64,000 nucleotides of DNA from UBA2357 sp041916775 (GTDB lineage Bacteria; Pseudomonadota; Gammaproteobacteria; Burkholderiales; Rhodocyclaceae): the NCBI GenBank assembly GCA_041916775.1, contig JAYRYZ010000005.1:133967-197966 (forward strand), in the 5' to 3' direction. Position 1 is the stretch's first letter. Each line of letters opens with the position of its first letter. Below the pieces are notes generated by a model. The model did no database searches and was not told the origin of the DNA. It saw nothing but the letters and a program-made list of their open reading frames with translations. The position numbers and the translations under genes were made by a program. Of the stretch, positions 34,611 through 47,648 are shown piece by piece.

Positions 34611-35447
34611 CTACCCCGCAGCCGTGCCGGTGGCACCCAACTCGCTAAGACCCGCCTCGATCAAGCGTCGCGAGATGCTCACCGGGTCGGGCAGGAGCGG
34701 TAGCCGCTCCGGAGTGAACCACTCCACCACCTCGATTTCGCCCGGCTCGGGCACGAGCTCGCCACCGGCGTAGTCGGCGAAGAACGCAATCATCAGCGAG
34801 TTGGGAAACGGCCAGGGCTGGCTGGCGAAGTAGCGCAGATTGGCAATCTCGATACCGACCTCCTCGCGCACCTCGCGCACCGCGCACTGCTCCAGCGTCT
34901 CACCGGGCTCGACGAAACCGGCGAGCGCGCTGTACACGCCCGGCTTGAAGCGCGGGCTGCGCGCGAGCAACAGCCGGCCGCCGTCGCGCACCAGCACCAT
35001 GATCGCGGGCGAGATGCGCGGATACACGACAAGGCCGCAGGCCGGGCAGTGCATCGCGAACTCCTCCGAACTGCGCGCCGTGGGTGTGCCGCATTGGCCG
35101 CAGAAGCGGTGCTGGCGCTGCCAGTCGAGGAGCTGCGCGGCGCGCCCGGCCTGGGCGAATGCGGTGTCGCCGGCGAGCATGAACACCTCGCGCAGGGATA
35201 CCGCCTGGGCACCGGGCAGTGCGGGAAAGGCATCGACATCGGCCGCATGCCAGGCCACGCCCTCGTGCATGCCCAGCTGCAGTGGGGCGGAAAACTGTTC
35301 CGCCTCCAGCGCCGAGAGACGCGGAAACGCGGGCGACGCCGCTTCGGTCAGCATCAGCACGCGATGCTCGCACCGCAAGATCCACACCCCTTCCCGGCTC
35401 ATCCAAGCTCCCTCGTACGCATCCTGCGTCAAATCGCACCAGAACAT
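34611..35447 (-). CDS. nudC: NADH pyrophosphatase NudC
   Basis: 278 residues from ATG 35447; the much longer open frame upstream is the antisense of sbcD. Zinc site Cys116/Cys119/Cys134/Cys137 (CGQC, CPAC). Nudix box GFVEPGETLEQCAVREVREE (177-196). The NudC-specific SQPWPFP motif lies at 209-215. It hydrolyses NAD(H) to NMN(H) and AMP and removes NAD caps from RNA. Divergent from sbcD with an 84-bp shared promoter region. Confidence 0.93.
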   Translation of the reverse strand: MFWCDLTQDAYEGAWMSREGVWILRCEHRVLMLTEAASPAFPRLSALEAEQFSAPLQLGMHEGVAWHAADVDAFPALPGAQAVSLREVFMLAGDTAFAQAGRAAQLLDWQRQHRFCGQCGTPTARSSEEFAMHCPACGLVVYPRISPAIMVLVRDGGRLLLARSPRFKPGVYSALAGFVEPGETLEQCAVREVREEVGIEIANLRYFASQPWPFPNSLMIAFFADYAGGELVPEPGEIEVVEWFTPERLPLLPDPVSISRRLIEAGLSELGATGTAAG

Positions 35448-35531
35448 CGCGCCACACCGAGCATCATAGCCCGCGCACGCGGGATGCCGTGGACTGTGGC
35501 TACAATGGCGCTCCCATATTGCGTGAAGAAC

Positions 35532-36770
35532 ATGCGCATGCGCCTCCTCCACACTTCCGACTGGCATCTCGGCCAGCACTTCATGGGCCGCAACCGCCAG
35601 GCCGAACATCAGGCACTGATCGACTGGCTGGTCGAGACGGTCGACATCCACAACGTGGACGCGGTGCTGATTGCGGGCGACCTCTTCGACACCGGCACGC
35701 CACCGAGCTATGCGCGCGAGCAGTACAACCAGTTGGTGCTGCGTCTGCATGCGGCCGGCGTGGGGCTGCTGCTGCTGGGCGGCAACCACGACTCGCCCGC
35801 GACCCTGGGCGAGAGCCGCGCCCTGCTCGCACGCCTCGGAACCACCGTGGTGCCGTCGGCAGAAGAGGCCGCCGAGACGCAGGTGGTGGAGCTGTGCCGG
35901 CGCGACGGCACGCCCGGCTGCATCGTCTGTGCCATCCCCTTCATCCGCCCGCGCGACGTGATGCTGAGCGAAGCCGCGCAGAGCGCGGAGGAGAAGGCGC
36001 TGGCCCTGCAGACCGCGATTCGTAACCACTACCAGGCGGTGTACGACGCTGCCCGCGCCCGCCAGGCGACGCTTAGCGCGCAACTGGGGCAACGCCTGCC
36101 CATCGTCGCCACAGGGCACCTCACCACCGTCGGCGCGAGCGCGAGCGAATCGGTGCGCGAGATCTACGTCGGCTCGCTCGCGGCCTTCCCGACGAGCGCA
36201 TTCCCGCCTGCCGACTATATCGCGCTGGGCCACATCCACCGGCCGCAGCAGGTCGGCGGGCTGGCGCACATCCGCTACAGTGGCTCACCGCTGCCGCTGA
36301 GCTTCGACGAGACGACGCAGGCCAAGGAGATGGTGTGCGTGGATTTCGATGCCGACGGCGTCGCTGCGATCACGCCGCTCCCCGTGCCGTGCTTCCGCCC
36401 GCTCGCGGCATTGCGCGGCACGCTCGACGCGCTGCGCCCCCAGATCGTTGCGGCCGCCCGCGCCGGCAGCGAGGGGAATCCGGTGTGGCTGGAAGTCTGC
36501 GTGGTCGGTGACGACTATCTGCCCGACCTGCAGGCGCGCGTCGAGGCGCTCGCGGAGGGGCTGCCGGTGGAGGTGCTGCGCGTACGCAGGCTGCGCGACA
36601 GCGTCACCCCGGGCCTCACCCGGGAGGCGACCGAGACGCTCGACGAGCTCGATCCGCACCAGGTCTTCGACCGCCGCCTGGATGGCGAGGCGCTCGACGA
36701 CACGCTGCGCGCGGCGCTCACCGCGCGTTACCGCGAGGTGGTGGCGGGCCTGCTGGCGGAGGACGCATGA
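35532..36770 (+). CDS. sbcD: Exonuclease subunit SbcD (Mre11-like)
   Basis: 412 residues from ATG 35532 (or 410 from ATG 35538, since both begin MR before LLHTSDWH). Phosphoesterase motifs are SDWHLGQ, AGDLFDTG, GGNHDSP, GHLT and GHIHRPQ. With SbcC it forms the ATP-dependent nuclease that cuts hairpins and protein-blocked DNA ends. sbcC begins in an ATGA overlap. Length is normal. Confidence 0.93.
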   Translation: MRMRLLHTSDWHLGQHFMGRNRQAEHQALIDWLVETVDIHNVDAVLIAGDLFDTGTPPSYAREQYNQLVLRLHAAGVGLLLLGGNHDSPATLGESRALLARLGTTVVPSAEEAAETQVVELCRRDGTPGCIVCAIPFIRPRDVMLSEAAQSAEEKALALQTAIRNHYQAVYDAARARQATLSAQLGQRLPIVATGHLTTVGASASESVREIYVGSLAAFPTSAFPPADYIALGHIHRPQQVGGLAHIRYSGSPLPLSFDETTQAKEMVCVDFDADGVAAITPLPVPCFRPLAALRGTLDALRPQIVAAARAGSEGNPVWLEVCVVGDDYLPDLQARVEALAEGLPVEVLRVRRLRDSVTPGLTREATETLDELDPHQVFDRRLDGEALDDTLRAALTARYREVVAGLLAEDA

Positions 36771-39700
36771 AGATCCTGCGACTGCGGCTGCGCAACCTGA
36801 ATTCGCTCAAAGGCGACTGGAGTATCGACTTCACCCGCCCGCCCTTCGTCGACAACGGGCTCTTCGCGATCACCGGCCCCACCGGCGCCGGCAAGTCGAC
36901 GCTGCTCGACGCGATCTGCCTCGCGCTCTACCACCAGACGCCGCGCCTCGACCGGATCTCTGCGAGCGACAACGACATCATGACGCGCCACACCGCGGAC
37001 TGCCTCGCGGAGGTCGAGTTCGAGGTCAAGGGTGCGGTCTATCGCGCCTTCTGGAGCCAGCGCCGCGCCCGCGACAAGGCCACCGGCGCGCTGCAGCAAC
37101 CCAGGGTGGAGCTCGCCCGCGGCGACGGCACCATCCTCAGCAGCCAGAGCAGCGACAAGCTCAAACGCATCGCCGAGATCACCGGGCTCGACTTTCCCCG
37201 CTTCACCAAGTCCATGCTGCTCGCCCAGGGCGGCTTCGCAGCCTTCCTGAACGCCAGCGCCAACGAGCGCGCCGAGTTGCTGGAAGAGCTCACCGGCACC
37301 GACATCTACGGCCGTATCTCGGAGACCGTTTTCCAGCGCGCGCGCGACGCGCGCGCGCGGCTGGAGCAGCTCGAGGCACGCGCCGAGGGCGTGGAGCTGC
37401 TCGACGCGGAGCGTCGTAACGCGATGCAGGCAGAGATCGCCGCACGCGCAGCGCAGTCCGACGTCATCCAGCGCCGACTCGCCATCGCACGCGCCCGGCT
37501 CCAGTGGCGCCAGGACATCGCGACCGGCGAAGCGGCGATCCGCAACGCCGCGGCGCAAGTCGCCGACGCCGAGGCCGCGAGCGTCGCGCGTGCTGCCGAC
37601 CTGCAGCGCCTCGCCGCCAGCGAACCGGCCGCTGCGATCGCGCCGCAACATGAGGCATGGAAAGGCGCTACAGAGGTCTGCGAGCACACCCGCGCTGCAC
37701 TCCAGGCATTGCGCGGCGAGCGCACCCGGCTGCACCGCCTTCAGGGCCGCGAGCACCACCTCGCGCGCGAGATCTCGGCGCACATTGCCACCACCGCGCA
37801 GGACACCCTCGTCGGCCTGCAGGCGGAGGCACAGGGTTTGGACGACGACTTCGCGAACCACCCGCAGCACGCCGCGCTGGGCGAACGCATCGCCGTCTGG
37901 CGCAACCAGTTCGCGCAGCGCGATCAGTTTCAGCATGGACTGAAGGGCACCCGCGCAGCACTGCAGAAGCTCGCGACCGCGATCGCCACCGAGCAGCGCC
38001 GCCATGGCGCCCAGGCAAGTGTCGTCGCCGCGGCAGAACAAGCATGCGCCATCGCCGACGCGAACCTTCAACAGGCCGAATCCACCCTTGCCGCATGCCT
38101 CGCCGGCGACACCGCAGCCGGCCTGCGCAGCCGCTGGCAGCAGGCACAGGCGGATCTCGTACATTGGCATCAGCTCGAAGCGCTGGCGCGGCAACGGCGC
38201 GAGCTTGCCGCCCGGCGCGACAATCTGCAGGCCCAGGTGCTCATGCTGCAAACGGGGCTGGAGGCCAGTGAAAGCGAAATTGCCACGCTGCGCAGCCGCT
38301 ACGAAACGCAGAAGTCGCTCGTCGCCGACAAGCAGAAGCTGCTGGAACAGGAGCACCTGATCCGCAGCCTGGACGAGCATCGCCAACACCTGCAGGCGGG
38401 CGCGCCCTGCCCGCTGTGCGGCGCCACCGAACACCCGGCCGTCGCCCGCTACCAGGCGCTGGACGTCACCGCCACCGAGGCCGCGCTGCGCGAGGCGCTC
38501 GGCACGCTCGACAGCCTCACCCAGGCGGGCCAGAAGGCCCGCGCCGATCACGCTGCGGCGCAGACCCGGCTCGCGAACGCCCGCGAAGGCCTTGCCGATT
38601 GCGACGCGCGCACCACACACTGGCAGCAGGACTGGGACGCCACGCGACACGCCCTCACCACCCGGGCCGCGGATCAATCCGGCGATGACAGCGGTCACCC
38701 CACCGATGCTTGCTGGCAGGACGCCGCAGCGCTCGCCGCCGAGGCGGGCGCCGCAGCACAGGCGCTGGACGCGCTGGTCGCGCGCTTGCAGGCAGTGGAC
38801 CAGGCCGAAGCCACACTCGCCCAGGCACGCAGCCAGGCCGCCAAGCAGCGCGAGGCGCTCAATGGCGCACGCACGGCCTTGCAGGCGCTGGCCCAGTCCA
38901 TCGCCACCGGCGAGGCCAGTCAGGCGGCGCAGCAAACCCAGCTTGCACAGCAGGCGGAGGCGCTCGCCGAGTTGGAGGCGCAGCTCGGCGCCAACCTGGC
39001 GGCAGCCGGCCACACCCTACCGGCTGCCCACACCGCATGGATCGCCGAGCGCGAGCTGGAATGGCAGCAGTGGCAAGCCAAGCGCAGCCGCCGCCGGGCG
39101 CTCGACACGCTGCTGGCGAGCCAGTTGGCCGCCTGCGCCCAGGCGCAGCAGGCATCGGATGAGTGGGCCGCGCGCTGGGCAGCGCTCGGACCGGATGCTA
39201 CCGAGCAGGATCAGGTCGGCCTCCCCCGCAACCCCGATCCCCAGCCGGACGCAGTCGCTGCGCTCGCCGCCTGCTCCGCACGGATTGGCGAGATCGCGCG
39301 CGACCTCGCCGCGCTGGAAGGCCGCGAGCGCCAGCTCGACGACGACCGCCTTCGCCAGGACGCAGCGCTGCGCGCGGCCGAGGCCGCCTGGCAATCGGCG
39401 CTCACGGCCAGCCCCTTTGACGATGGCGCGACCTGGCAGGCGGCCTGCCTGCCGGCGGAGGAGCGCACCCGCCTCATCGCCTTGCGTGACCAGTTGCGCG
39501 ACATGCGTCAGCAGGCCGACGCGGTGCTCGCTGCCGCGCAGAAGGCACATGCGGCCCGCCTCGCACAGCTGCCGCCGGGCGACGACGGCGAGCCCGCCAC
39601 CACCGCCGAGGCGGTGCCGCCGCTGGATGTGCTGACGGAAACGATCAGCGCGCTGGAAGCCGAACACCGCCTGCTCGCCGAGGCGCTGGGCGCGCAGCGC

Positions 39701-40282
39701 GCCTTGCTCGCCCGCGACGACGCTGCGCGCAGCAGCCAGCAGGCCTTGTTCGACGAAATTGCCCGCCAGAGCGCCGACGTCGAGCTCTGGCAGCGCCTCG
39801 ACGGCCTGATCGGCTCCGCCCGCGGCGACAAGTACCGCAGGTTCGCGCAGGGGCTCACGCTGGACCACCTGCTCCACCTCGCCAACCGGCAGCTGCAGAG
39901 ACTGCACGGCCGCTACCAGCTGCGGCGGCGCCCGGGCGGGGAGCTCGAGCTCGACATCCTCGACACCTGGCAGGCCGACGCGGCGCGCGACACGCGCACG
40001 CTGTCGGGCGGCGAGAGCTTCCTCGTCAGCCTTGCGCTGGCGCTGGCGCTCTCCGACCTGGTGAGCCACAAGACCTCGATCGACTCGCTGTTCCTCGACG
40101 AGGGGTTCGGCACGCTCGACGCCGAAACCCTCGACATCGCGCTCGACGCGCTCGACACCCTCAACGCCAGCGGCAAGATGATCGGCGTGATCAGCCATGT
40201 GGAGGGCATGAAGGAACGCATCCCGGTGCAGATCCGGGTGGAAAAGGGTGGCGGCGTCGGCTATTCGCGGCTGCGCATCTGA
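36767..40282 (+). CDS. sbcC: Exonuclease subunit SbcC (Rad50-like ATPase)
   Basis: 1171 residues. Walker A GPTGAGKS (37-44), long coiled coils, the zinc hook CPLC (Cys548, Cys551), the ABC signature LSGGESFLVSLALALALS and Walker B LFLDEGFGTLD near the C-terminus. The coiled-coil arms are Gln/Ala-rich and somewhat long, but all functional sites are present. Partner of SbcD, whose stop it overlaps. Confidence 0.94.
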   Translation: MKILRLRLRNLNSLKGDWSIDFTRPPFVDNGLFAITGPTGAGKSTLLDAICLALYHQTPRLDRISASDNDIMTRHTADCLAEVEFEVKGAVYRAFWSQRRARDKATGALQQPRVELARGDGTILSSQSSDKLKRIAEITGLDFPRFTKSMLLAQGGFAAFLNASANERAELLEELTGTDIYGRISETVFQRARDARARLEQLEARAEGVELLDAERRNAMQAEIAARAAQSDVIQRRLAIARARLQWRQDIATGEAAIRNAAAQVADAEAASVARAADLQRLAASEPAAAIAPQHEAWKGATEVCEHTRAALQALRGERTRLHRLQGREHHLAREISAHIATTAQDTLVGLQAEAQGLDDDFANHPQHAALGERIAVWRNQFAQRDQFQHGLKGTRAALQKLATAIATEQRRHGAQASVVAAAEQACAIADANLQQAESTLAACLAGDTAAGLRSRWQQAQADLVHWHQLEALARQRRELAARRDNLQAQVLMLQTGLEASESEIATLRSRYETQKSLVADKQKLLEQEHLIRSLDEHRQHLQAGAPCPLCGATEHPAVARYQALDVTATEAALREALGTLDSLTQAGQKARADHAAAQTRLANAREGLADCDARTTHWQQDWDATRHALTTRAADQSGDDSGHPTDACWQDAAALAAEAGAAAQALDALVARLQAVDQAEATLAQARSQAAKQREALNGARTALQALAQSIATGEASQAAQQTQLAQQAEALAELEAQLGANLAAAGHTLPAAHTAWIAERELEWQQWQAKRSRRRALDTLLASQLAACAQAQQASDEWAARWAALGPDATEQDQVGLPRNPDPQPDAVAALAACSARIGEIARDLAALEGRERQLDDDRLRQDAALRAAEAAWQSALTASPFDDGATWQAACLPAEERTRLIALRDQLRDMRQQADAVLAAAQKAHAARLAQLPPGDDGEPATTAEAVPPLDVLTETISALEAEHRLLAEALGAQRALLARDDAARSSQQALFDEIARQSADVELWQRLDGLIGSARGDKYRRFAQGLTLDHLLHLANRQLQRLHGRYQLRRRPGGELELDILDTWQADAARDTRTLSGGESFLVSLALALALSDLVSHKTSIDSLFLDEGFGTLDAETLDIALDALDTLNASGKMIGVISHVEGMKERIPVQIRVEKGGGVGYSRLRI

Positions 40283-40402
40283 ACCGCATCAGCCCGCGAT
40301 TCAGAGCCAGTGAGGCCCGCTCGGAGCGGTCGGCCCGGGCATCGCCTGCAGTGGCCGCAATCCGGCGGGCGCCGCGGCCGCTTGGCCGTCACGGTGCCCC
40401 CA

Positions 40403-41623
40403 TCACCACGCCGAAAACGCGCCGAATAGCCCGCCGAGCACACCACTCGCCAGCACCACGAGCCAGGGCGGCCACTTCCAGCTCATGAGTGCGACCAGAC
40501 CGAGCAAGGCGAGCGCGAAATCCCGAGGTGCCAGGATCGCGCTGTTCCACACCGGCTGATAGAGCGCAGCGAGGAGCAGCCCGACCACCGCGGCGTTGAT
40601 ACCCGCCAGCGCCGCGCGCGCCTGCACGTTGTGGCGCAGCCGCGCCCAGAAGGGCAGCGCCCCCGCCACGAGCAGGAAGCCGGGCAGGAAGACCGCGACG
40701 AGACAGAGCAGGCCGCCAGCCCATCCCGATGGCGACATCGTCATCGAGGCGCCGAGAAAGGCCGCGAAGGTGAATAGAGGCCCCGGCACCGCCTGTGCCG
40801 CACCATAGCCCGCCAGAAAGGCGTCGCCATCGACCCAGCCAGGCGTCACCACCTCGGCCTGCAGCAGCGGCAGCACCACGTGGCCGCCACCGAACACCAG
40901 CGCCCCGGCGCGGTAGAAGGCATCCACCATCGCCAGCCCACCGCCGGGAAACTGCACCGCGAGGAGCGGCAACGCCACCATCAGGCCAGCGAAGAGTGCG
41001 AGCCACAGCAGGCCGGCGCGCCGACCGATCGCGACCGGCAGCGCATCCTGATCGGCGGCGACGGTAGCCGGAAAACACCCGAGCCCGATCACCGCCGCGA
41101 CCGCGATCACCGCCAGCTGCGTCCACGCGGACGGCAACAGCAGCACGACGCAGGCCGCCGCCGCCATGATGCTCACCCGCGGCACGTCGGTGCACAGGCT
41201 GCGCGCCATTCCCCACACCGCCTGGGCGACCACCGCCACCGCGACCACCTTCAGCCCGTGCAGCACACCCGGCGGGATCGCGTCGCTGTAGCTCGCCAGG
41301 CCCAGCGCAAACAGGATCAGTAACACGGCAGAAGGCAGGGTGAAGCCCAGCCACGCCGCCAGCGCCCCGGCATGGCCGCAGCGCGCGAGCCCGATCGCCA
41401 TCCCCACCTGGCTACTCGCCGGCCCGGGCAGGAACTGGCACAGCGCGACGAGATCGGCATAGCCCTGCTCGCTCATCCAGCGCCGGCGGGTGACAAACTC
41501 GTTGCGAAAGTAACCCAGGTGCGCGATCGGCCCACCGAAGGAAGTCAGCCCCAGGCGCAGGAACACAAGAAAGACCGCCCAAGGGCCGCGGTCTGTATCG
41601 GAGTGATCGGTCATCTGCGCCAT
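40403..41623 (-). CDS. chrA: Chromate transporter ChrA (long chain)
   Basis: 406 residues from ATG 41623 (MAQMTDHSD). Two homologous CHR halves, each starting with a Gly-rich motif: FLRLGLTSFGGPIAHLGYFRNEFV (about 19-42) with QFLPGPASSQ, and FYRAGALVFGGGHVVLPLL with QAVPGPLFTF. About ten to twelve membrane helices. ChrA-type proteins export chromate. No chrB regulator lies nearby. Adjacent genes face other ways, so it is monocistronic. Confidence 0.9.
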   Translation of the reverse strand: MAQMTDHSDTDRGPWAVFLVFLRLGLTSFGGPIAHLGYFRNEFVTRRRWMSEQGYADLVALCQFLPGPASSQVGMAIGLARCGHAGALAAWLGFTLPSAVLLILFALGLASYSDAIPPGVLHGLKVVAVAVVAQAVWGMARSLCTDVPRVSIMAAAACVVLLLPSAWTQLAVIAVAAVIGLGCFPATVAADQDALPVAIGRRAGLLWLALFAGLMVALPLLAVQFPGGGLAMVDAFYRAGALVFGGGHVVLPLLQAEVVTPGWVDGDAFLAGYGAAQAVPGPLFTFAAFLGASMTMSPSGWAGGLLCLVAVFLPGFLLVAGALPFWARLRHNVQARAALAGINAAVVGLLLAALYQPVWNSAILAPRDFALALLGLVALMSWKWPPWLVVLASGVLGGLFGAFSAW

Positions 41624-41762
41624 CGGCTCACCGAAGAGAATGCCCGCGATGATACCGCGCACGCATGACCGTATCGCGACCGGCAAAGGCCGCTACCCGG
41701 CGCACGCACCGGGCGTGCCGGCAGTGCCCTCCGTGGTTGCGCAGGGAGGGCGGAGGCCGGAC

Positions 41763-42170
41763 TCAGCGGATGCCGGCGCCCAGCATCGGCTCGCTGTAGA
41801 GACGGTCGATATGGGGAATGTGCTTGACCAACCAGTCCTTCAGAAAGGACGTGGTCTCTGCGGTGATCTCGGCCTGTCCTGCATTGAACTTCGCGTACAG
41901 CTCCGTACAGGTTGCGATCAGCTTGTCATGCTCGGCCTTGTGCGCGTCATACTGCGCGTAGCCGCATTTGCGGAAGTTCTCTTCTTCCGAAGCGAAGTGC
42001 GACTGGACGGTGCCGAGCAGTGCGTCGAGCCTGGTGCTGGTGACCGCGCGGTCGCCGCTCTGCACAGCCGCGTGGAGGGCGTTCAGATCCGCGAAGATGT
42101 CCTGATGCTCCTTGTCGTGGGTATCAACGTTGGTGGCAAAGGCTTCCTTTGTCCAGGTGATGAGACTCAT
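41763..42170 (-). CDS. Bacteriohemerythrin (oxygen-binding diiron protein)
   Basis: 135 residues. The diiron ligand pattern is complete: His22 (with His18), His58-xxx-Glu62, His77-xxx-His81 and His117-xxxx-Asp122. A single-domain cytoplasmic hemerythrin; such proteins deliver or store oxygen or protect against it, common in microaerobic and denitrifying bacteria. Monocistronic. The 262 bp between it and blc hold only short overlapping frames that I do not call. Confidence 0.93.
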   Translation of the reverse strand: MSLITWTKEAFATNVDTHDKEHQDIFADLNALHAAVQSGDRAVTSTRLDALLGTVQSHFASEEENFRKCGYAQYDAHKAEHDKLIATCTELYAKFNAGQAEITAETTSFLKDWLVKHIPHIDRLYSEPMLGAGIR

Positions 42171-42432
42171 TGAGCAAACTCCTGATCGTGCCGGCCCGTA
42201 GTGAGGGCCCGCCTGTGTTGGTCGGTTAGTGCTGTGGCCACAGCGCTGGCATCATAACGGCATTCAACCCATTAGCATTATGACGGATACGTTTTCTTAC
42301 CGGATGCGGCAGAAGCAGGCAAATCGTCGGGACTTGCAAGAATCATCACCGTCACACCAGCCGTACCCAGCGCACAGACGCTTCGCGCCGTACTCGACCA
42401 CCCAGCCCAGGGCACCACGCGCGCCGGGAGAA

Positions 42433-42984
42433 TCACTCCGGCTCTGGGCGACCGTGATCCACCCAGATCAACTGCTCGGTCGCGAATCCGAGCGCCTGCG
42501 CCTTTTCCAGCAGCGCTGCGCGCACTTCGTCGGGTAGCGTCAGCTCGCGCGCGAGGATCCACAGGTAGTCCCGCCCCGGCCCCGCCACCAGCGACCAGCG
42601 GTAACCCTGCTGGTCGAGCGCGATGACGTGGTAACCGCCGTAGAACGGCCCGAAGAACGAGACCTTCAGCGACCCGGTGCCAGTGTCGCCGATGAATACC
42701 GCACGCCCGACCGCCTCCCTCCATACGGCGCGTGCGGTATCGAAGCCGCGGTTGACCACTTTCACGCTCCCGTCCTCGTTGAGCGAATAAGTCGCGCTCA
42801 CGTCGCTCAGACCGCGCTCGAAAGAATGATCCAGTCGGGCGATCTCGTACCACTTGCCCAGATAACGCTCCAACTCGAACGGCGAAACCGGCCGCACACC
42901 TTCAGGTGGCGCGGTCGCACATCCACCCAGAAGGAGCGCACAGAAGAACAGAAGGAATGGGGCGAAAGCACGGGCGCGGAGCAT
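42433..42984 (-). CDS. blc: Outer-membrane lipoprotein lipocalin Blc
   Basis: 183 residues. The signal peptide ends in the lipobox LLGGC (Cys22). Lipocalin landmarks GKWYEIARLDHSFERGL (43-59), YSLNEDGSVKVVNRGF and YLWILARE follow. Blc proteins bind lysophospholipids or fatty acids at the outer membrane under stress. A 17-bp palindrome lies 59 bp upstream of the start and a related one precedes the divergent gene at 43317, suggesting shared control. Confidence 0.9.
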   Translation of the reverse strand: MLRARAFAPFLLFFCALLLGGCATAPPEGVRPVSPFELERYLGKWYEIARLDHSFERGLSDVSATYSLNEDGSVKVVNRGFDTARAVWREAVGRAVFIGDTGTGSLKVSFFGPFYGGYHVIALDQQGYRWSLVAGPGRDYLWILARELTLPDEVRAALLEKAQALGFATEQLIWVDHGRPEPE

Positions 42985-43042
42985 GGGTAGTCCTCGGATC
43001 GGGTCGGCGTGCTGATAGCTGCACTGCGTTCATGCCATCCCT

Positions 43043-43059
43043 TTTTGTCCTGGACAAAA
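43043..43059. promoter_or_regulatory. Palindromic operator candidate upstream of blc
   Basis: TTTTGTCC-T-GGACAAAA, a perfect 8+1+8 palindrome, placed 59-75 bp before the blc start codon. The same TGTCC-N-GGACA core recurs at 43283-43295 before the divergent gene. Confidence 0.6.
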
Positions 43060-43282
43060 TAGGATGCCGGTTTCGATGATACCTGACAGGGGATGCGCTC
43101 GGGCAAGTCATGGCACCATTCTCGACACATTCCACTCGAGGGAACCGTGGTCTGCGTTTCGCGTCTACGCCAACATGGTCGAGTGGATGTCTCGAAGGCT
43201 CTGCACGCCGCCGGAACGGTGATTCAGGACTTGACCTGGCGGCCGTGGGGAGCGAATTCCAATCCATAGCACATGAATACAT

Positions 43283-43295
43283 TTGTCCAGGACAC
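43283..43295. promoter_or_regulatory. Second copy of the TGTCCnGGACA palindrome
   Basis: TTGTCC-A-GGACAC, centred about 28 bp upstream of the start at 43317. It matches the core of the palindrome before blc. A site this close to the start would suit a repressor. The rest of the 332-bp intergenic region shows nothing else I can name. Confidence 0.55.
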
Positions 43296-43316
43296 ATAAG
43301 CTCAGGAACCATCGCG

Positions 43317-43670
43317 ATGAATCCATTCAAGCGTCTGCCCGGCTTCACCCGCACCCCCGCCGGCCTGGAACGGGTCGTCCTGCGCCGACTGCCGCGCATC
43401 ACCCTGCTGGGTACGCTGCTGCTCGCCCTCCCCGCCTTGCTTGCGCGCATGATGTCCGGCCCCAGCGCGCTCACCCAGGTAAGCACGGTGGACATCTACG
43501 TGGCGGCTCTGATCATCCTACACTGGACGGTCGTCTTCACCGTCGCGATCGCCGCCTTCATCGTCATGGTGATGAAGGGCCCCGCCTACGTCGCCGACGC
43601 CTACCCGATGCAGGACGCAGAGACGCCCGTCACAGGTTCCATCACAGGATTTCGTGGACGCCAGCCCTGA
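43317..43670 (+). CDS. Small two-helix membrane protein
   Basis: 117 residues from ATG 43317. Two membrane helices (about 27-47 and 59-86), an N-terminal basic segment, and a C-terminal tail with KGPAYVADAYPMQDAE. The family is not recognised. It is divergent from blc and preceded by the same palindromic motif, so it may belong to the same stress regulon. It is convergent with nrdB, 16 bp from that gene's stop. Confidence 0.65.
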   Translation: MNPFKRLPGFTRTPAGLERVVLRRLPRITLLGTLLLALPALLARMMSGPSALTQVSTVDIYVAALIILHWTVVFTVAIAAFIVMVMKGPAYVADAYPMQDAETPVTGSITGFRGRQP

Positions 43671-43686
43671 CGGGGCTGACGCCTGT

Positions 43687-44858
43687 TCAGCCCCAGTCGA
43701 GCGCCCCGCCGGTCTGGTACTCGGTGACACGGGTCTCGAAGAAGTTCTTCTCCTTTCTGAGGTTGGCCTGTTCGTCCAGCCACGGCAGAACGTTCTCGGC
43801 GCCGGGAAACGGCGCCTCCACACCCACCTGACGGGCGCGGCGGTTGGCGATGAAGCGGAACTGCTGAATATGCAAACCCGCGTTGTAGCCCAGGATGGGC
43901 TCGCGCAGGATGTAGCCGGCGTAGGCCTGTTCCGCCGCCTCGGCTTCGTCCCACAGCGCACGCAGCGCCTGGGGATCGAGCGCAATCCCTTCCTCCTTCA
44001 GCAACTCGCGCACGACGCGAATGCCGAAGGCGCAGTGCAGCACCTCGTCGCGCATGATGTACTGCAGCTGCTCGGCCGCCCCCTTCATCAACCCGCGCCG
44101 CTGCAGCGCGAAGATGGGGGTGAAGCCGTTGTAGAACCAGCACCCTTCAAATATGACCGCGAAGAAGAAATAGGAGAGCGCGAACTCGTGCAGGTTGGCG
44201 CGATCGGTGAGGTCCAGGTCGGAACGCAGCACCTTCTCCAGCCGCCGGTTGGCGAGCGCGATCTTGCCGTGGATCTCGGGCACGACGCGGTAGCGGTTGT
44301 AGATCTCCTGTTGATCCAGGCCGATGCTCTCGATGCAGTGCTGGTAGGTCCAGGTGTGCAATGCCTCCTCGTACACCTGACGGGCCTGATAGATCTGCAG
44401 CTCGGGCGCCCCCATCTTCTCCATCACTGCCAGGCCGATGTTGCGCATCGCAAGGATGTCGGAGGTGGTCAGATAGGCGAGCACGTTCTCGAATACATGG
44501 CGCTCGGCGGGGCCGAGCTTGTGGTGATAGTCGTGCACATCCTGCGCCATGGAGATCTCCAGCGGCGTCCAGTGATTGCGGTTGGCCTTGAGGAAGAACT
44601 CCCACGCCCATGGATACCTGAAGGGCGCGAGCTGGTTGATGTCGGCCTTGCCACCCACGATGCGCTTGTCGGCCGCATGCACCGGCGCCAGCGCCGCGGC
44701 GAAGGTGCCGCCTGCTGCAGTCGGAGCCGGGGTCGCAGGTGCGAGTCCGGGAACGGGCGCGGGGACGGCGGAAAGCGTACTCGAGCTTGCTGGCGCGCGT
44801 GGACGGCTTGCGACGCCGGTCTCAGGCGCGTCCCAGTCATCGAAGCGGTAGGCGGCGT

Positions 44859-44862
<4 letters not shown>
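43687..44862 (-). CDS. nrdB: Class Ia ribonucleotide reductase beta subunit
   Basis: 391 residues. The diiron/tyrosyl site is intact: ExxHxxxY at Glu166, His169 and Tyr173 (EALHTWTY), then a Glu in FEGCWFYNGF and RDEVLHCAFG. An N-terminal Pro/Ala-rich stretch (about 18-60) precedes the fold and is probably disordered. It forms the radical-generating partner of NrdA. It overlaps the nrdA stop by ATGA. The Tyr is present, so it is not the Phe-type class Ic. Confidence 0.94.

Positions 44863-47648
<2,786 letters not shown>

Noticed and set aside
42171..42432. Short minus-strand frames, one Cys-rich, between hemerythrin and blc
   Set aside because: Several frames are open at once, no ATG with a convincing Shine-Dalgarno, and no comparison possible; not supportable as a gene.
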